The translations under genes and the position numbers were made by a program. The notes under the pieces are model-generated. The model searched no databases, was not told the DNA's origin, and saw only the letters and a program-made list of their open reading frames with translations. Below, in pieces: positions 41,384 through 49,923 of a stretch of DNA of 64,000 nt (the first letter of the stretch is position 1; the number at the start of each line of letters is the position of its first letter). Origin of the DNA: Ruminococcus gauvreauii (lineage in GTDB: Bacteria; Bacillota; Clostridia; Lachnospirales; Lachnospiraceae); assembly GCF_025151995.1 (NCBI RefSeq), contig NZ_CP102290.1:1-64000 (forward strand), written 5' to 3'.

Positions 41384-43294
41384 ATGATATTATCATGCCA
41401 TAATATAGAAAAATCTTTTGGAACAAACGTTATTTTACATGACGCTTCCTTTCACATTGAAGATCATGAGAAAACTGCTCTCGTCGGTGCAAACGGTACC
41501 GGAAAATCCACCATGCTGAAGATCATTGCAGGTGAAATTTCAAAAGACGGCGGCGAGGTGATCCTGGCAAAAAACAAGACGCTGGGATATCTCGCACAGC
41601 ATCAGGATATGAACAGCAGCGCTTCCATTTACGATGAAGTACTGGAAATCAAACGCCCCGTTCTTCAGATGGAGGAAACCATGCGGCAGATGGAATCAGC
41701 CATGAAGACCCTTGAGGGGCAGGAGCTTGAGCGCCTGATGGAGAGCTATCACCGGGTTTGCGAGGCCTTCGAACTTGAAAATGGTTATGCCTGCAGAAGT
41801 GAGGTTACAGGTGTGCTGAAAGGTCTCGGTTTCGAGGATGAAGACTTTTCCAAAACCATAAGTACGCTGTCCGGCGGTCAGAAGACGCGTGTCGCACTCG
41901 GGAAACTGCTGTTGCAGAAACCCGACGTGCTTCTGCTGGATGAACCTACGAATCATCTCGACATTGACTCCATTGCATGGCTGGAATCATTTTTGCAGCA
42001 TTATCCCGGAGCGGTCCTGATCGTCTCACATGACCGCTATTTTATTGACCGCATTGTGACAAAGGTCTTCGAACTGGAACAATCCGTCCTGACAACGTAT
42101 ACCGGCAATTATTCTGATTACGCAAAAAAGCGTACACAGGTGCGTGAGGCAAAAATCAAAGCGTATCTGAACCAGCAGCAGGAAATACGTCACCAGGAGG
42201 AAGTGATCGCCAAACTGAAATCTTTCAACCGCGAAAAATCCGTCAAGCGTGCGGAGAGCCGGGAGAAAATGCTGGAAAAAATAGAAGTGCTGGAAAAACC
42301 CCGGGAGGTCAACGATGAGATGCGTCTGATCCTGGAACCGTGCATTCAAAGCGGAAACGACGTGCTGTCCGTCGAATCGCTATCCAAATCGTATCCCGGC
42401 CTGCGCCTGTTCCATGACCTTTCTTTCGAAGTCAAACGCGGTGAACGGATAGCGGTCATCGGTGCAAACGGCACCGGAAAAACCACGATCCTGAAAATAT
42501 TAAATCAGCTGGTGGAACCGGATGCCGGGCGCTTCACGCTGGGAAGCAACGTTCATATCGGTTACTACGACCAGGAACATCATGTGCTTGACATGGAAAA
42601 GACCATATTTCAGGAAATCTCCGATGCATTTCCTGACCTGACCGGGACGCGGATACGCAACGTGCTCGCTGCATTTTTATTTACCGGAGACGACGTCTTT
42701 CAGCAGATCAAGACCTTAAGCGGCGGGGAGCGGGGCCGTGTCTCGCTCGCAAAACTGATGCTGTCCAATGCGAATTTCCTGATTCTGGATGAGCCTACAA
42801 ACCACCTGGACATCACATCAAAGGAAATTCTCGAGCAGGCGCTGAACCAGTATACCGGAACCGTATTGTATGTGTCACACGACCGTTATTTTATCAATCA
42901 GACGGCGACACGCATTCTGGATCTCGTAAACGAAACGTTCGTCAATTATATCGGAAATTACGATTATTATCTTGAGAAAAAGGACGAACTCACCCTTCGC
43001 TGTACAGCGGGCAAATCAACGGAAGAAACACCGGCGGAAACGTCTGAGACAAAGGTCTCCTGGCAGCAGCAGAAAGAAGAACAGGCCCGCAGGCGGAAAC
43101 GTGAAAATGAACTGAAGAGAGTGGAATCGGAAATTACTGCTCTGGAAAAACGCAGCAGTGAAATTGATGAGAAACTTATTTTGCCGGACGTGGCAACGGA
43201 TCCTGCGAAGTGCATCGAACTGTCATCAGAGCAGGCGGACATTTCACTCAGGCTGGAGGATCTGTATGAACAGTGGGAAATGCTTGCGGAATAA
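41384..43294 (+). CDS. ydiF: ABC-F family ATPase, YdiF-like
   Basis: Soluble twin ABC protein of 636 residues acting on ribosomes. Walker A motifs GANGTGKS (about 36) and GANGTGKT (about 360), signatures LSGGQKTR and LSGGERGR, Walker B LLLDEPTNHLD and LILDEPTNHLD. The linker is long and charged (about 235-310), and a C-terminal coiled coil (about 560-636, ELKRVESEITALEKRSSEID) is present as in YdiF. Position divergent from rex also matches Bacillus, where ydiF lies near rex. Confidence 0.88.
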   Translation: MILSCHNIEKSFGTNVILHDASFHIEDHEKTALVGANGTGKSTMLKIIAGEISKDGGEVILAKNKTLGYLAQHQDMNSSASIYDEVLEIKRPVLQMEETMRQMESAMKTLEGQELERLMESYHRVCEAFELENGYACRSEVTGVLKGLGFEDEDFSKTISTLSGGQKTRVALGKLLLQKPDVLLLDEPTNHLDIDSIAWLESFLQHYPGAVLIVSHDRYFIDRIVTKVFELEQSVLTTYTGNYSDYAKKRTQVREAKIKAYLNQQQEIRHQEEVIAKLKSFNREKSVKRAESREKMLEKIEVLEKPREVNDEMRLILEPCIQSGNDVLSVESLSKSYPGLRLFHDLSFEVKRGERIAVIGANGTGKTTILKILNQLVEPDAGRFTLGSNVHIGYYDQEHHVLDMEKTIFQEISDAFPDLTGTRIRNVLAAFLFTGDDVFQQIKTLSGGERGRVSLAKLMLSNANFLILDEPTNHLDITSKEILEQALNQYTGTVLYVSHDRYFINQTATRILDLVNETFVNYIGNYDYYLEKKDELTLRCTAGKSTEETPAETSETKVSWQQQKEEQARRRKRENELKRVESEITALEKRSSEIDEKLILPDVATDPAKCIELSSEQADISLRLEDLYEQWEMLAE

Positions 43295-43300
43295 ATCGTG

Positions 43301-43333
43301 AAAAAAGGGGCGGTTGATATCAAATCAGCCGCC
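43301..43333 (-). terminator. Terminator of icd
   Basis: GCGGTTGAT (43310-43318) pairs with ATCAGCCGC (43324-43332) with one mismatch, followed on the minus strand by CCCTTTTTTC. It lies 16 bp behind the icd stop, between convergent genes. Confidence 0.75.
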
Positions 43334-43348
43334 TCCTGCAATTGCTGT

Positions 43349-44551
43349 TTACTTTTCAAGCTCTTTGCGGATCTCCAGTATAAAATCTCTGCTGTTGAGC
43401 ACCGTCGGATCCTGTATGGATGTGATAAGGGCAAGATCTTTTGTCATCTTACCATTTTCGATCGTTGTGAGTGTGGCCTTTTCCAGTCTGTCCGCAAACC
43501 CGCACAGTTCAGAAATGCCATCCATCTCCCCTCTCTTTCTGAGAGCACCGGTCCATGCAAAGATCGTTGCCACAGAGTTTGTTGAGGTTTCTTCTCCGTT
43601 TAAATGTTTGTAGTAATGGCGCTGAACGGTTCCGTGCGCCGCCTCATATTCAAAATATCCGTGAGGTGAGACGAGGACAGATGTCATCATGGCAAGCGAA
43701 CCGAAGGCGGAGGATACCATATCACTCATCACATCACCATCGTAATTCTTGCACGCCCAGATAAATCCGCCTTCTGCTTTCATCACGCGTGCAACGGCAT
43801 CGTCGATCAGTGTGTAGAAATACTCAATGCCTGCTGCTTCGAATTTCTCCTTATATTCACGATCGTAGATCTCCTGGAAAATGTCTTTGAACGTATGATC
43901 GTATTTCTTGGAAATCGTGTCTTTCGTCGCAAACCAGAGATCCTGTTTGATGTCCAGGGCGTAGTTGAAACAGCTCTTTGCAAAGCTTTCGATGGAATTG
44001 TCTAAGTTATGCATTCCCTGAGCGATGCCCGGCCCTGCAAAATTATGAACAAGTTCTCTGGTCTCGGATCCGTCCTCGGCAGTATATACCAGTTCTACTT
44101 TTCCGGGTCCCGGTACGATCATTTCCGTATTCTTGTAGACATCCCCATATGCATGCCTTGCGAGCGTAATCGGTTTTTTCCAGTTTTTCACGCAGGGTTC
44201 AATACCTTTGACAACGATCGGTGCGCGGAATACAGTCCCGTCCAGCATTGCACGGATTGTTCCGTTCGGGCTTTTATACATTTCCTTTAAATCATATTCT
44301 GTCATTCTTGCTGCATTGGGTGTGATCGTGGCGCACTTGACTGCAACTCCGTATTTCTTCGTTGCATTTGCAGAGTCCACAGTCACCTGGTCATCTGTAT
44401 CGTTTCTATGTTTCAGACCCAGATCGTAATATTCTGTCTTCAGATCGATGAACGGCAGCAGCAGTTCTTCCTTGATCATCTGCCAGAGAATCCGCGTCAT
44501 CTCATCTCCGTCCATCTCCACCAGCGGGGTCGTCATCTTGATTTTTTCCAT
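43349..44551 (-). CDS. icd: NADP-dependent isocitrate dehydrogenase
   Basis: Oxidises isocitrate to 2-oxoglutarate, giving NADPH for glutamate synthesis. EMDGDEMTRILWQMIK is the N-terminal signature of the eukaryote-like (type II) family; KRNVANATKKYG-like NATKKYGVAVKCATITP, PNGTIRAMLDGTVFR and the C-terminal AHGTVQRHYYKHLNGEETSTNS follow. ATG 44551 comes after AGGAGG, giving 400 residues; the ORF to 44584 is not needed. Consensus promoter at 44602-44630. No citrate synthase or aconitase lies in the window. Confidence 0.94.
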   Translation of the reverse strand: MEKIKMTTPLVEMDGDEMTRILWQMIKEELLLPFIDLKTEYYDLGLKHRNDTDDQVTVDSANATKKYGVAVKCATITPNAARMTEYDLKEMYKSPNGTIRAMLDGTVFRAPIVVKGIEPCVKNWKKPITLARHAYGDVYKNTEMIVPGPGKVELVYTAEDGSETRELVHNFAGPGIAQGMHNLDNSIESFAKSCFNYALDIKQDLWFATKDTISKKYDHTFKDIFQEIYDREYKEKFEAAGIEYFYTLIDDAVARVMKAEGGFIWACKNYDGDVMSDMVSSAFGSLAMMTSVLVSPHGYFEYEAAHGTVQRHYYKHLNGEETSTNSVATIFAWTGALRKRGEMDGISELCGFADRLEKATLTTIENGKMTKDLALITSIQDPTVLNSRDFILEIRKELEK

Positions 44552-44601
44552 AGTATCCTCCTGTATCCATGCCTGATTGTACAATTCTTTACACGCTCTC
44601 T

Positions 44602-44630
44602 ATTGTATGCAAATGTCGGATAATTGTCAA
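44602..44630 (-). promoter_or_regulatory. icd promoter, overlapping the subtilase end
   Basis: On the minus strand TTGACA (44625-44630), 17 bp, TACAAT (44602-44607). The -35 box lies in the final codons of the upstream subtilase gene. Confidence 0.8.
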
Positions 44631-45466
44631 TAGTTCATAAATTTCTCAAAATCAAATTCTCCCCACCCCTGCTGATTGTGTGAGAACCCAAGATCTCTGG
44701 CACAGTCCCGCAGCATCATCTTGACTTCCACATTTGTGAGCAGCGGATCTCTTTCCAGTGCGAGTGCTATCGCCCCTGAAATATACGGTGTGGACATGGA
44801 AGTGCCGCTTTTTCTCACGTACTCCGTACCGGATGGCGCTGCGGAGCACGACAGTATCTCATGACCCCTGCAGACGATATCCGGTTTGCAGACACATTCT
44901 GCTGTCGGCCCTATGCCGGAAAGCAGATGATGCGCATCGAGCATATCGCTTGATCCTACGGTGATTACTTTTTTACTGCTTCCGGGTGCCGTGATGCTTC
45001 CCGGTCTTGGTCCGCCGTTTCCTGCCGCTGCCACAACAACAATTCCCAGATCCCAGATTGCCTCAACGGAACGTATCAGTTCATCGTGCTGCCGCTGATT
45101 CTGTGTGATTGATCCGACGGATATATTGACAATGCGGATATGGAATCTGTCATGATATCTTCTGATCCAGTCGAGTGCGCGCAGTGTATTCTGCTGCATT
45201 CCATTTCCCGCCTTGTCAAGCACTTTTAAGCCTATCAGATGACATCCCGGAGCCATGCCGTGCCATTTTCCGCCGCAGGCTCTTCCGCTTCCTGCTATAA
45301 TACCGGACACATGTGTGCCGTGACCGTTATCATCATAGGGCTCCGGCTTCTTCTGTACGAAATCCTGAAAATACAAGATTCTGTTATCGAAATCAGTATG
45401 GGGAAAGATTCCGGTGTCCAACACAGCTACACCGATGCCTTTCCCCGTATACTTATTAACTTTCAT
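44627..45466 (-). CDS. Subtilisin-like serine protease, probably intracellular
   Basis: S8 protease with a complete triad: Asp in VAVLDTGIFPH (about residue 17), His in NGHGTHVSGI (about 52) and Ser in SGTSMSTPYISGA (about 226), plus oxyanion Asn in AAAGNGG. No signal peptide or TM is present and the propeptide is very short, as in intracellular subtilisins. ATG 45466 is the start; the longer frame upstream overlaps the large inverted repeat. Divergent from the second subtilase gene. Confidence 0.9.
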   Translation of the reverse strand: MKVNKYTGKGIGVAVLDTGIFPHTDFDNRILYFQDFVQKKPEPYDDNGHGTHVSGIIAGSGRACGGKWHGMAPGCHLIGLKVLDKAGNGMQQNTLRALDWIRRYHDRFHIRIVNISVGSITQNQRQHDELIRSVEAIWDLGIVVVAAAGNGGPRPGSITAPGSSKKVITVGSSDMLDAHHLLSGIGPTAECVCKPDIVCRGHEILSCSAAPSGTEYVRKSGTSMSTPYISGAIALALERDPLLTNVEVKMMLRDCARDLGFSHNQQGWGEFDFEKFMNY

Positions 45467-45486
45467 ACATAGACCTTCTTGCTTAT

Positions 45487-45564
45487 TTAATATTAGCAGC
45501 TGTTCAGGACGGCGCATCTTTCTGCACCAATTTCCCCGCCGTCCTGAACTGTTACTAATATTAA
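45487..45564. repeat. Large inverted repeat between divergent subtilase genes
   Basis: Two 28-bp arms (45487-45514 and 45537-45564) match at 25 of 28 positions and enclose 22 bp. The outer 10 bases (TTAATATTAG) and the inner 13 (GTTCAGGACGGCG) are perfect. The genes on either side point away, so a shared terminator is not expected; an operator, a structured leader or a small mobile remnant are possible. Confidence 0.6.
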
Positions 45565-45673
45565 CGTATTCAACAGGGGCACATCCTGCCCCGTTTCCTG
45601 CAGCGCGGATAAAACTTTCTGATTGACCGTATATGTTCCTGCATAGGATAGTAAAAAAACAGGACTACACATA

Positions 45674-47371
45674 ATGCCAAATTCTTTACAGGAAGCAATT
45701 GTCTCCAACGATTATTATGATTACATTATCCCTTCCATATTTGATCTCTCGACTCTGTCTGATATCCTTCCGGAGATCAGGCTGCTTGAAATGGATAGTG
45801 CATATTCTCTTCTCAATGTTCCCGCTCCCAGGAACACAGCACTTTTTGAGTATACAAGGTACAATACCATTCCGAATCTTTTTATGCTGCAGGACACCAC
45901 CAGCCTGGAGATCTCAGGAATCACACAGGTACAGAATCTTACCAACCTGAATCTTACAGGATCGGGGGTACTGATCGGTTTCATTGATACCGGAATTGAT
46001 TATACCAACCGGGTATTCCGTGATGCTGCCGGAAATACAAGAATCGAGGCCATCTGGGATCAGAGCCTGCAGGGCGGGGCTACCCCCCGGCATTTCCCAT
46101 ACGGCACGGAATATCGCCGGGAAGAGATCAATCAGGCCCTTCAGGCTGATAATCCTCTTGATGTCGTGCCCTCCACTGACACAAATGGACATGGCACATT
46201 TCTGGCAAGTGTCACGGCGGGTTCTGCACTTCCGGAGGAAAACTTTATCGGTGCAGCGCCCGAATCCATGATTGCAATGGTAAAGCTGAAGGAAGCTAAA
46301 GATTATCTGAAAGAATTCTTTTATTACTCCGGGACGGACCCGGTTTTCCAGGAAACGGATATTATCATGGCTTATTCCTATCTGAGAAATCTTGCCATGG
46401 AACTTCAGATCCCGCTGGTGGTATGTATCGGACTCGGAAGCAATCAGGGCGACCATGCCGGCGGGATGCCGCTGTCTGTTGTATTGTCCGGAACGAGCAC
46501 GCTGATCACGAATGCTGTTGTGGCGGCATGTGGTAATGAGGCGGGACGCGCTCACCACTACTACGGAGAACTTCCGGAAAGCGTCTCCTATGAGACCGTA
46601 GAGATTCTGGTCCCTGAAGGATCCCCTGGATTTTTCCTCGAAACATGGGTGCGCTCTCCCGATGCATTCTCTGTAGGCTTCGTCTCCCCCACCGGTGAAG
46701 TTGTCTCACGGATACCATTTGGGCTGAACAATACGGTAAATGCAGGTTTTATTTTAGATCCCACCACGATCGAAGTGCACTATGAAACGATCCAGGCTGT
46801 CACAGGCAGTCAGCTTATCTTCATGCGTTTTCGCCGCCCATCCCCGGGAATCTGGCGGGTCAGAGTCTACGGGCCCCGTGTTCTCTTCGGCTCCTTTCAC
46901 ATGTGGCTTCCGGTTTATGGATTCACAGAACCGGATATCGTGTTCCTCAAGCCGGATGCCTATACCACTCTTACGGCGCCATCCGATGCGTCCAATATCA
47001 TTGCAACAGGAACGTATGACGCATACAGCAACAGCCTGTACCTGAATTCGGGCCGCGGAAATACGACTTTGGATGTACAAAAACCTGATTTCTGCGCACC
47101 GGGAGTCGGTCTGACCGGAATGAATGCACGCGGCAATCTGACAACACGCACCGGTTCCTGCCTTGCAGCGGGCCTGACGGCCGGAAGTGCCGCACTTGTC
47201 ATGGAGTGGGGACTGAAACGCAGTCCTTTTCTGCTGTTCAACTCTGCTGAAATCAGAGATTTTCTGATCCGGGGTACTGTACGGGACCCAGGAATCGTAT
47301 ATCCCAACCGCGAATGGGGCTACGGAAAACTGAATGTTTATCGTTCGTTTACATCTTTTTTCGAAACCTGA
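45674..47371 (+). CDS. Csp-like S8 family protease with altered nucleophile
   Basis: Large subtilase of 565 residues, like the Csp germination proteases and their many relatives in Lachnospiraceae. Asp105 (GFIDTGIDY), His173 (NGHGTFLAS) and the oxyanion Asn288 (CGNEAG) are kept, and a ~160-residue jelly-roll insertion (about 300-450) precedes the last motif. At the expected GTS motif the sequence reads G494-S495-C496 in RTGSCLAAGLTAG, so the nucleophilic position appears to be Cys. No signal peptide. It could be a Cys-nucleophile protease, a pseudoprotease, or use Ser495. Confidence 0.88.
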   Translation: MPNSLQEAIVSNDYYDYIIPSIFDLSTLSDILPEIRLLEMDSAYSLLNVPAPRNTALFEYTRYNTIPNLFMLQDTTSLEISGITQVQNLTNLNLTGSGVLIGFIDTGIDYTNRVFRDAAGNTRIEAIWDQSLQGGATPRHFPYGTEYRREEINQALQADNPLDVVPSTDTNGHGTFLASVTAGSALPEENFIGAAPESMIAMVKLKEAKDYLKEFFYYSGTDPVFQETDIIMAYSYLRNLAMELQIPLVVCIGLGSNQGDHAGGMPLSVVLSGTSTLITNAVVAACGNEAGRAHHYYGELPESVSYETVEILVPEGSPGFFLETWVRSPDAFSVGFVSPTGEVVSRIPFGLNNTVNAGFILDPTTIEVHYETIQAVTGSQLIFMRFRRPSPGIWRVRVYGPRVLFGSFHMWLPVYGFTEPDIVFLKPDAYTTLTAPSDASNIIATGTYDAYSNSLYLNSGRGNTTLDVQKPDFCAPGVGLTGMNARGNLTTRTGSCLAAGLTAGSAALVMEWGLKRSPFLLFNSAEIRDFLIRGTVRDPGIVYPNREWGYGKLNVYRSFTSFFET

Positions 47372-47441
47372 ACTTTTTTTGTAGCAACACGGAACCGATT
47401 TACATATGATGGAGTGTAAACAAAATTTGGAGGAACTTTAC

Positions 47442-47690
47442 ATGAGTGATTTAGCTGCTACAAACTGTGGATGTGGATGTGATTCCGGATGTGATTCCGG
47501 TAATTCTTGTTTCGGAGGCGGCGGATGTAATTCCATTATCTGGATCATCCTGCTTCTCTGCTGCTGTGGCAATGGCGACAGCTGTGGCTGCGGCGGTGGC
47601 TGCGGCGGCGGATTCGGCGGTGACAACTGCTGTCTGCTGATTATCCTTCTGCTCTTCTGCTGCGGCGGATGCGGCTCCATCTGCGGATAA
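47442..47690 (+). CDS. Cys/Gly-rich small membrane-associated protein
   Basis: An 82-residue protein in which 18 Cys and 23 Gly make up half the sequence (for example CGCGCDSGCDSG and SCGCGGGCGGGFGGDNCC). Two hydrophobic strips (SIIWIILLL at 31-39 and LLIILLLF at 65-72) suggest membrane association. GGAGG lies before ATG 47442, which is preferred over an upstream ATG at 47406. Followed by a strong terminator. Similar Cys-rich clostridial peptides carry vague names; no function is known to me. Spore-coat or metal/thiol roles are guesses. Confidence 0.7.
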   Translation: MSDLAATNCGCGCDSGCDSGNSCFGGGGCNSIIWIILLLCCCGNGDSCGCGGGCGGGFGGDNCCLLIILLLFCCGGCGSICG

Positions 47691-47701
47691 TGATCATACC
47701 A

Positions 47702-47734
47702 AAAGGCGCCGGGGATTATCTCCCCGGCGCCTTT
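47702..47734 (+). terminator. Strong bidirectional-looking terminator
   Basis: Perfect 14-bp stem (47702-47715 with 47721-47734) and a 5-nt loop, GC-rich in the middle and flanked by A and T. It ends the Cys/Gly-rich gene transcript; the stop codon of the small convergent gene lies in its loop. Confidence 0.9.
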
Positions 47735-47874
47735 CTTTCTGTATCTCTTCGTTTCTTTCTGAATCCGCCATTTTTCATATCGCGCATCCTGTCTTTTTTA
47801 TGTTCCACGCATTCCATATCTATTTCATAAAGAGCATTCCCTTCAACAATCAGTTTTTTCTTTTTTTCGTCCAT
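47716..47874 (-). CDS. Basic small hypothetical protein, 52 residues
   Basis: Frame starts at ATG 47874 (MDEKKKKLIVEGNALYEIDM) with AGGA six bases before it and GGAGG slightly further. The N-terminal half looks like a short folded beta segment, and the C-terminal half is strongly basic (NGGFRKKRRDTERKAPGR). The last codons run into the terminator hairpin and the stop TAA is in its loop. The gene has no recognised relatives in my memory; it may bind nucleic acid. It fills most of the otherwise empty 295-bp gap between its neighbours. Confidence 0.5.
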   Translation of the reverse strand: MDEKKKKLIVEGNALYEIDMECVEHKKDRMRDMKNGGFRKKRRDTERKAPGR

Positions 47875-47985
47875 GACAAATCCTGAACCTCCATATCATT
47901 TTCTAATATCATATGTCAAAATTCCTGAACCTGTCATATAGTAGATAATAAAATCATAAGATTTAAAAAAATAAAAGGTTGTGCC

Positions 47986-48336
47986 ATGAAAGAAAAAAGC
48001 ACCCCGCAAATGACAACACTCGACCAGATGGTCAACGACGACAGTCTTCAGATGATGAAAGCCGCCATTCCCTATGTGTCCCCAAATGGCAGAAAAACAC
48101 TCTCTCTTTTGACAAAATTTATGGAATTGAGAAAAACAATGTCGATGTTTAATCAGCCTCACATGGATATGTCGATCATGTCATCCGAAGAGACTACAGT
48201 TTCTCCGGAAGAGATGCTGCGTGATATTCAGCAGTACACCAGCGGATCTCTGCACGATTCCATTGATGGTATGCTTAATGCGTTTCAGACTGCCCAGATG
48301 TTTATGATGCTTCAGAATATGGAGGAGGAGGAATAG
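47986..48336 (+). CDS. Met-rich hypothetical protein, 116 residues
   Basis: Predicted all-helical protein with 17 Met (15%), starting MKEKSTPQMTTLDQM and ending MMLQNMEEEE. SPEEM (near residue 73) recurs in the next gene product. It lies 3 bp before that gene and is certainly co-transcribed. No TM or signal peptide. Similar gene pairs occur in Lachnospiraceae as far as I recall, but with no assigned function. Confidence 0.65.
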   Translation: MKEKSTPQMTTLDQMVNDDSLQMMKAAIPYVSPNGRKTLSLLTKFMELRKTMSMFNQPHMDMSIMSSEETTVSPEEMLRDIQQYTSGSLHDSIDGMLNAFQTAQMFMMLQNMEEEE

Positions 48337-48339
48337 GAT

Positions 48340-48615
48340 ATGGATCAGGATTGGATGAAACACCCGAATCTCGCATCAATGGATATGGCAAAACTACAGA
48401 TGCTTCAGTCCCTGGCCTCTCAGGGTGAAGGAAAAAGCAAACAGGATATGATGCCCTTTTTAATGATGGCCATGCAGCAGTCCAAAAAGAGCGGTATGAC
48501 ATTTTCTCCGGAAGAGATGGATATGATCGTGGAGGTTCTGAAAAGCGGTAAATCAAAAAAAGAAGCCGCACAGATTGAAAAAATGCTGACACTGCTGAAA
48601 ACCATAAAAAAATAG
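48340..48615 (+). CDS. Met-rich hypothetical protein, 91 residues
   Basis: Predicted helical protein with 14 Met (15%), including MMPFLMMAMQQ and FSPEEMDMIVEVLKSGKSKK. It shares SPEEM and the Met bias with the preceding gene product and ends with a basic tail (KTIKK). Probable partner of that protein. GAGGAGGAA upstream within the previous gene serves as ribosome binding site. A short terminator follows. Confidence 0.65.
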   Translation: MDQDWMKHPNLASMDMAKLQMLQSLASQGEGKSKQDMMPFLMMAMQQSKKSGMTFSPEEMDMIVEVLKSGKSKKEAAQIEKMLTLLKTIKK

Positions 48616-48634
48616 GGACTTTCGTCCCTTTTTT
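48614..48634 (+). terminator. Terminator of the Met-rich pair
   Basis: A 6-bp stem (AGGGAC / GTCCCT) with a TTTC loop is followed by six T, immediately behind the stop codon. Confidence 0.8.
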
Positions 48635-48647
48635 CTTATGGTGCTGT

Positions 48648-49907
48648 TTATGAATAACTTTGCAGGATACAGTCGCGGAGCAAAGTCAGCGCATAGACAA
48701 CTGCCTGTTCCCTGATTTTCGATCGGTTTCCATTAAAATGATACTCTCTGACAGTTATATGTCCGTCTACACAGCAGCCGATATAGACCAGTCCCACCGG
48801 TTTATCTGAAGTTCCGCCGCCAGGCCCTGCAATTCCGGTAATCCCTACGCATACGTCGGAACCTGTTGTAAAGCATCCGCCTTTTGCCATTTCCTTTGCC
48901 GTCTTCTCACTGACTGCCCCGTACATTTTCAGCGTTGACTTCTTAACCATGAGGTATTTGCGCTTCGCTTTATTGGAATACGTGACAAATCCCTGCTTAA
49001 ACACATCAGAAGCACCGGATACGTTGACAATGCGCGCAGACAGTGCACCGCCGGTACAGGACTCCGCGCAGGTAAGGGTCATGTTCTTGTCTCTCAGCAA
49101 ATCTACGACGGCCTCCTCCAGCGACTTCTTCTCTTCCGTTGCATAGATATTCTTGCCGAACCGCAGTTTCAGTTCACGCAGCACAGGTTTGATCAGTTTT
49201 TTTGCCTCTCCGTTTGACTTTGCTTTTGCTGTGATCCTCAGGTGGACTTCACCTGTTTTAGCATAAGGAGCAATGGTTGGATTGCTCTGTCCGTCGATCA
49301 GGTCCTCGATCATGGTCTCCACCATACTCTCGCCGATCCCGCAGATTTTCACCATCTGTGATACGATGACTTCCGGCTGCTTCTCCTGCAGATAAGGATA
49401 AACCTGGCGCTCAAACATCGGCTTCAGCTCATTCGGCGGTCCCGGCAGCAGGATTACGGTCTTTTCTCCCTCTTCTATGATAAGTCCAGGAGCCGTTCCG
49501 TTTTCGTTGTCCAGCACAACAGCGCCTTTTGGGATCATCGCCTGGCACCAGTTGTTCTCTGTGATCTTCACTTCCGGCCGTTTAATGCTCAGATTATCGA
49601 AATATTGCTGGATCCGATCTCTCGTATGAGGATCCTCAACGAGTTCTTTTCCCATGACGCGCGCCGCAATATCCTTTGTGATATCATCCTTCGTCGGTCC
49701 GAGACCCCCTGACAGAATCACGATGTCTGAACGTTCAACCGCTGTTTGTATTGTCTGCAGCATGCGCTCGGGATTATCGCCGACCGATGTTTCATAGTAA
49801 ACCGTAAGTCCAAGTTTTGCGCACATTTCCGATAAATATGCGGCGTTGGTATTTACAATATTGCCGAGCAGTATTTCTGTTCCGACTGTAACCAGTTCTG
49901 CAACCAT
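48648..49907 (-). CDS. cinA: CinA-like competence/damage-inducible protein
   Basis: Two-domain protein of 419 residues: N-terminal molybdopterin-binding-like fold (VGTEILLGNIVNTNAAYLS, SGGLGPTKDDITKDI), which in homologues is an ADP-ribose pyrophosphatase, and C-terminal nicotinamide-nucleotide amidase (about 255-410) with AESCTGG and GITGIAGPGGGT. Likely in pyridine-nucleotide salvage. Last gene of the yicC-to-cinA block; 16 bp behind pgsA. Confidence 0.93.
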   Translation of the reverse strand: MVAELVTVGTEILLGNIVNTNAAYLSEMCAKLGLTVYYETSVGDNPERMLQTIQTAVERSDIVILSGGLGPTKDDITKDIAARVMGKELVEDPHTRDRIQQYFDNLSIKRPEVKITENNWCQAMIPKGAVVLDNENGTAPGLIIEEGEKTVILLPGPPNELKPMFERQVYPYLQEKQPEVIVSQMVKICGIGESMVETMIEDLIDGQSNPTIAPYAKTGEVHLRITAKAKSNGEAKKLIKPVLRELKLRFGKNIYATEEKKSLEEAVVDLLRDKNMTLTCAESCTGGALSARIVNVSGASDVFKQGFVTYSNKAKRKYLMVKKSTLKMYGAVSEKTAKEMAKGGCFTTGSDVCVGITGIAGPGGGTSDKPVGLVYIGCCVDGHITVREYHFNGNRSKIREQAVVYALTLLRDCILQSYS

Positions 49908-49923
49908 TTGTATCCCTCCTAAA

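Noticed and set aside
45493..45708. A minus-strand frame (71 residues, or 60 from 45672) through the large inverted repeat
   Set aside because: It overlaps the start of the Csp-like gene, has no ribosome binding site and ends inside the repeat arm. A short real peptide cannot be fully excluded.
47438..47680. Pro/Gln-rich minus-strand frame opposite the Cys/Gly-rich gene
   Set aside because: It is the antisense of Gly and Cys codons; the plus strand has the ribosome binding site and terminator.
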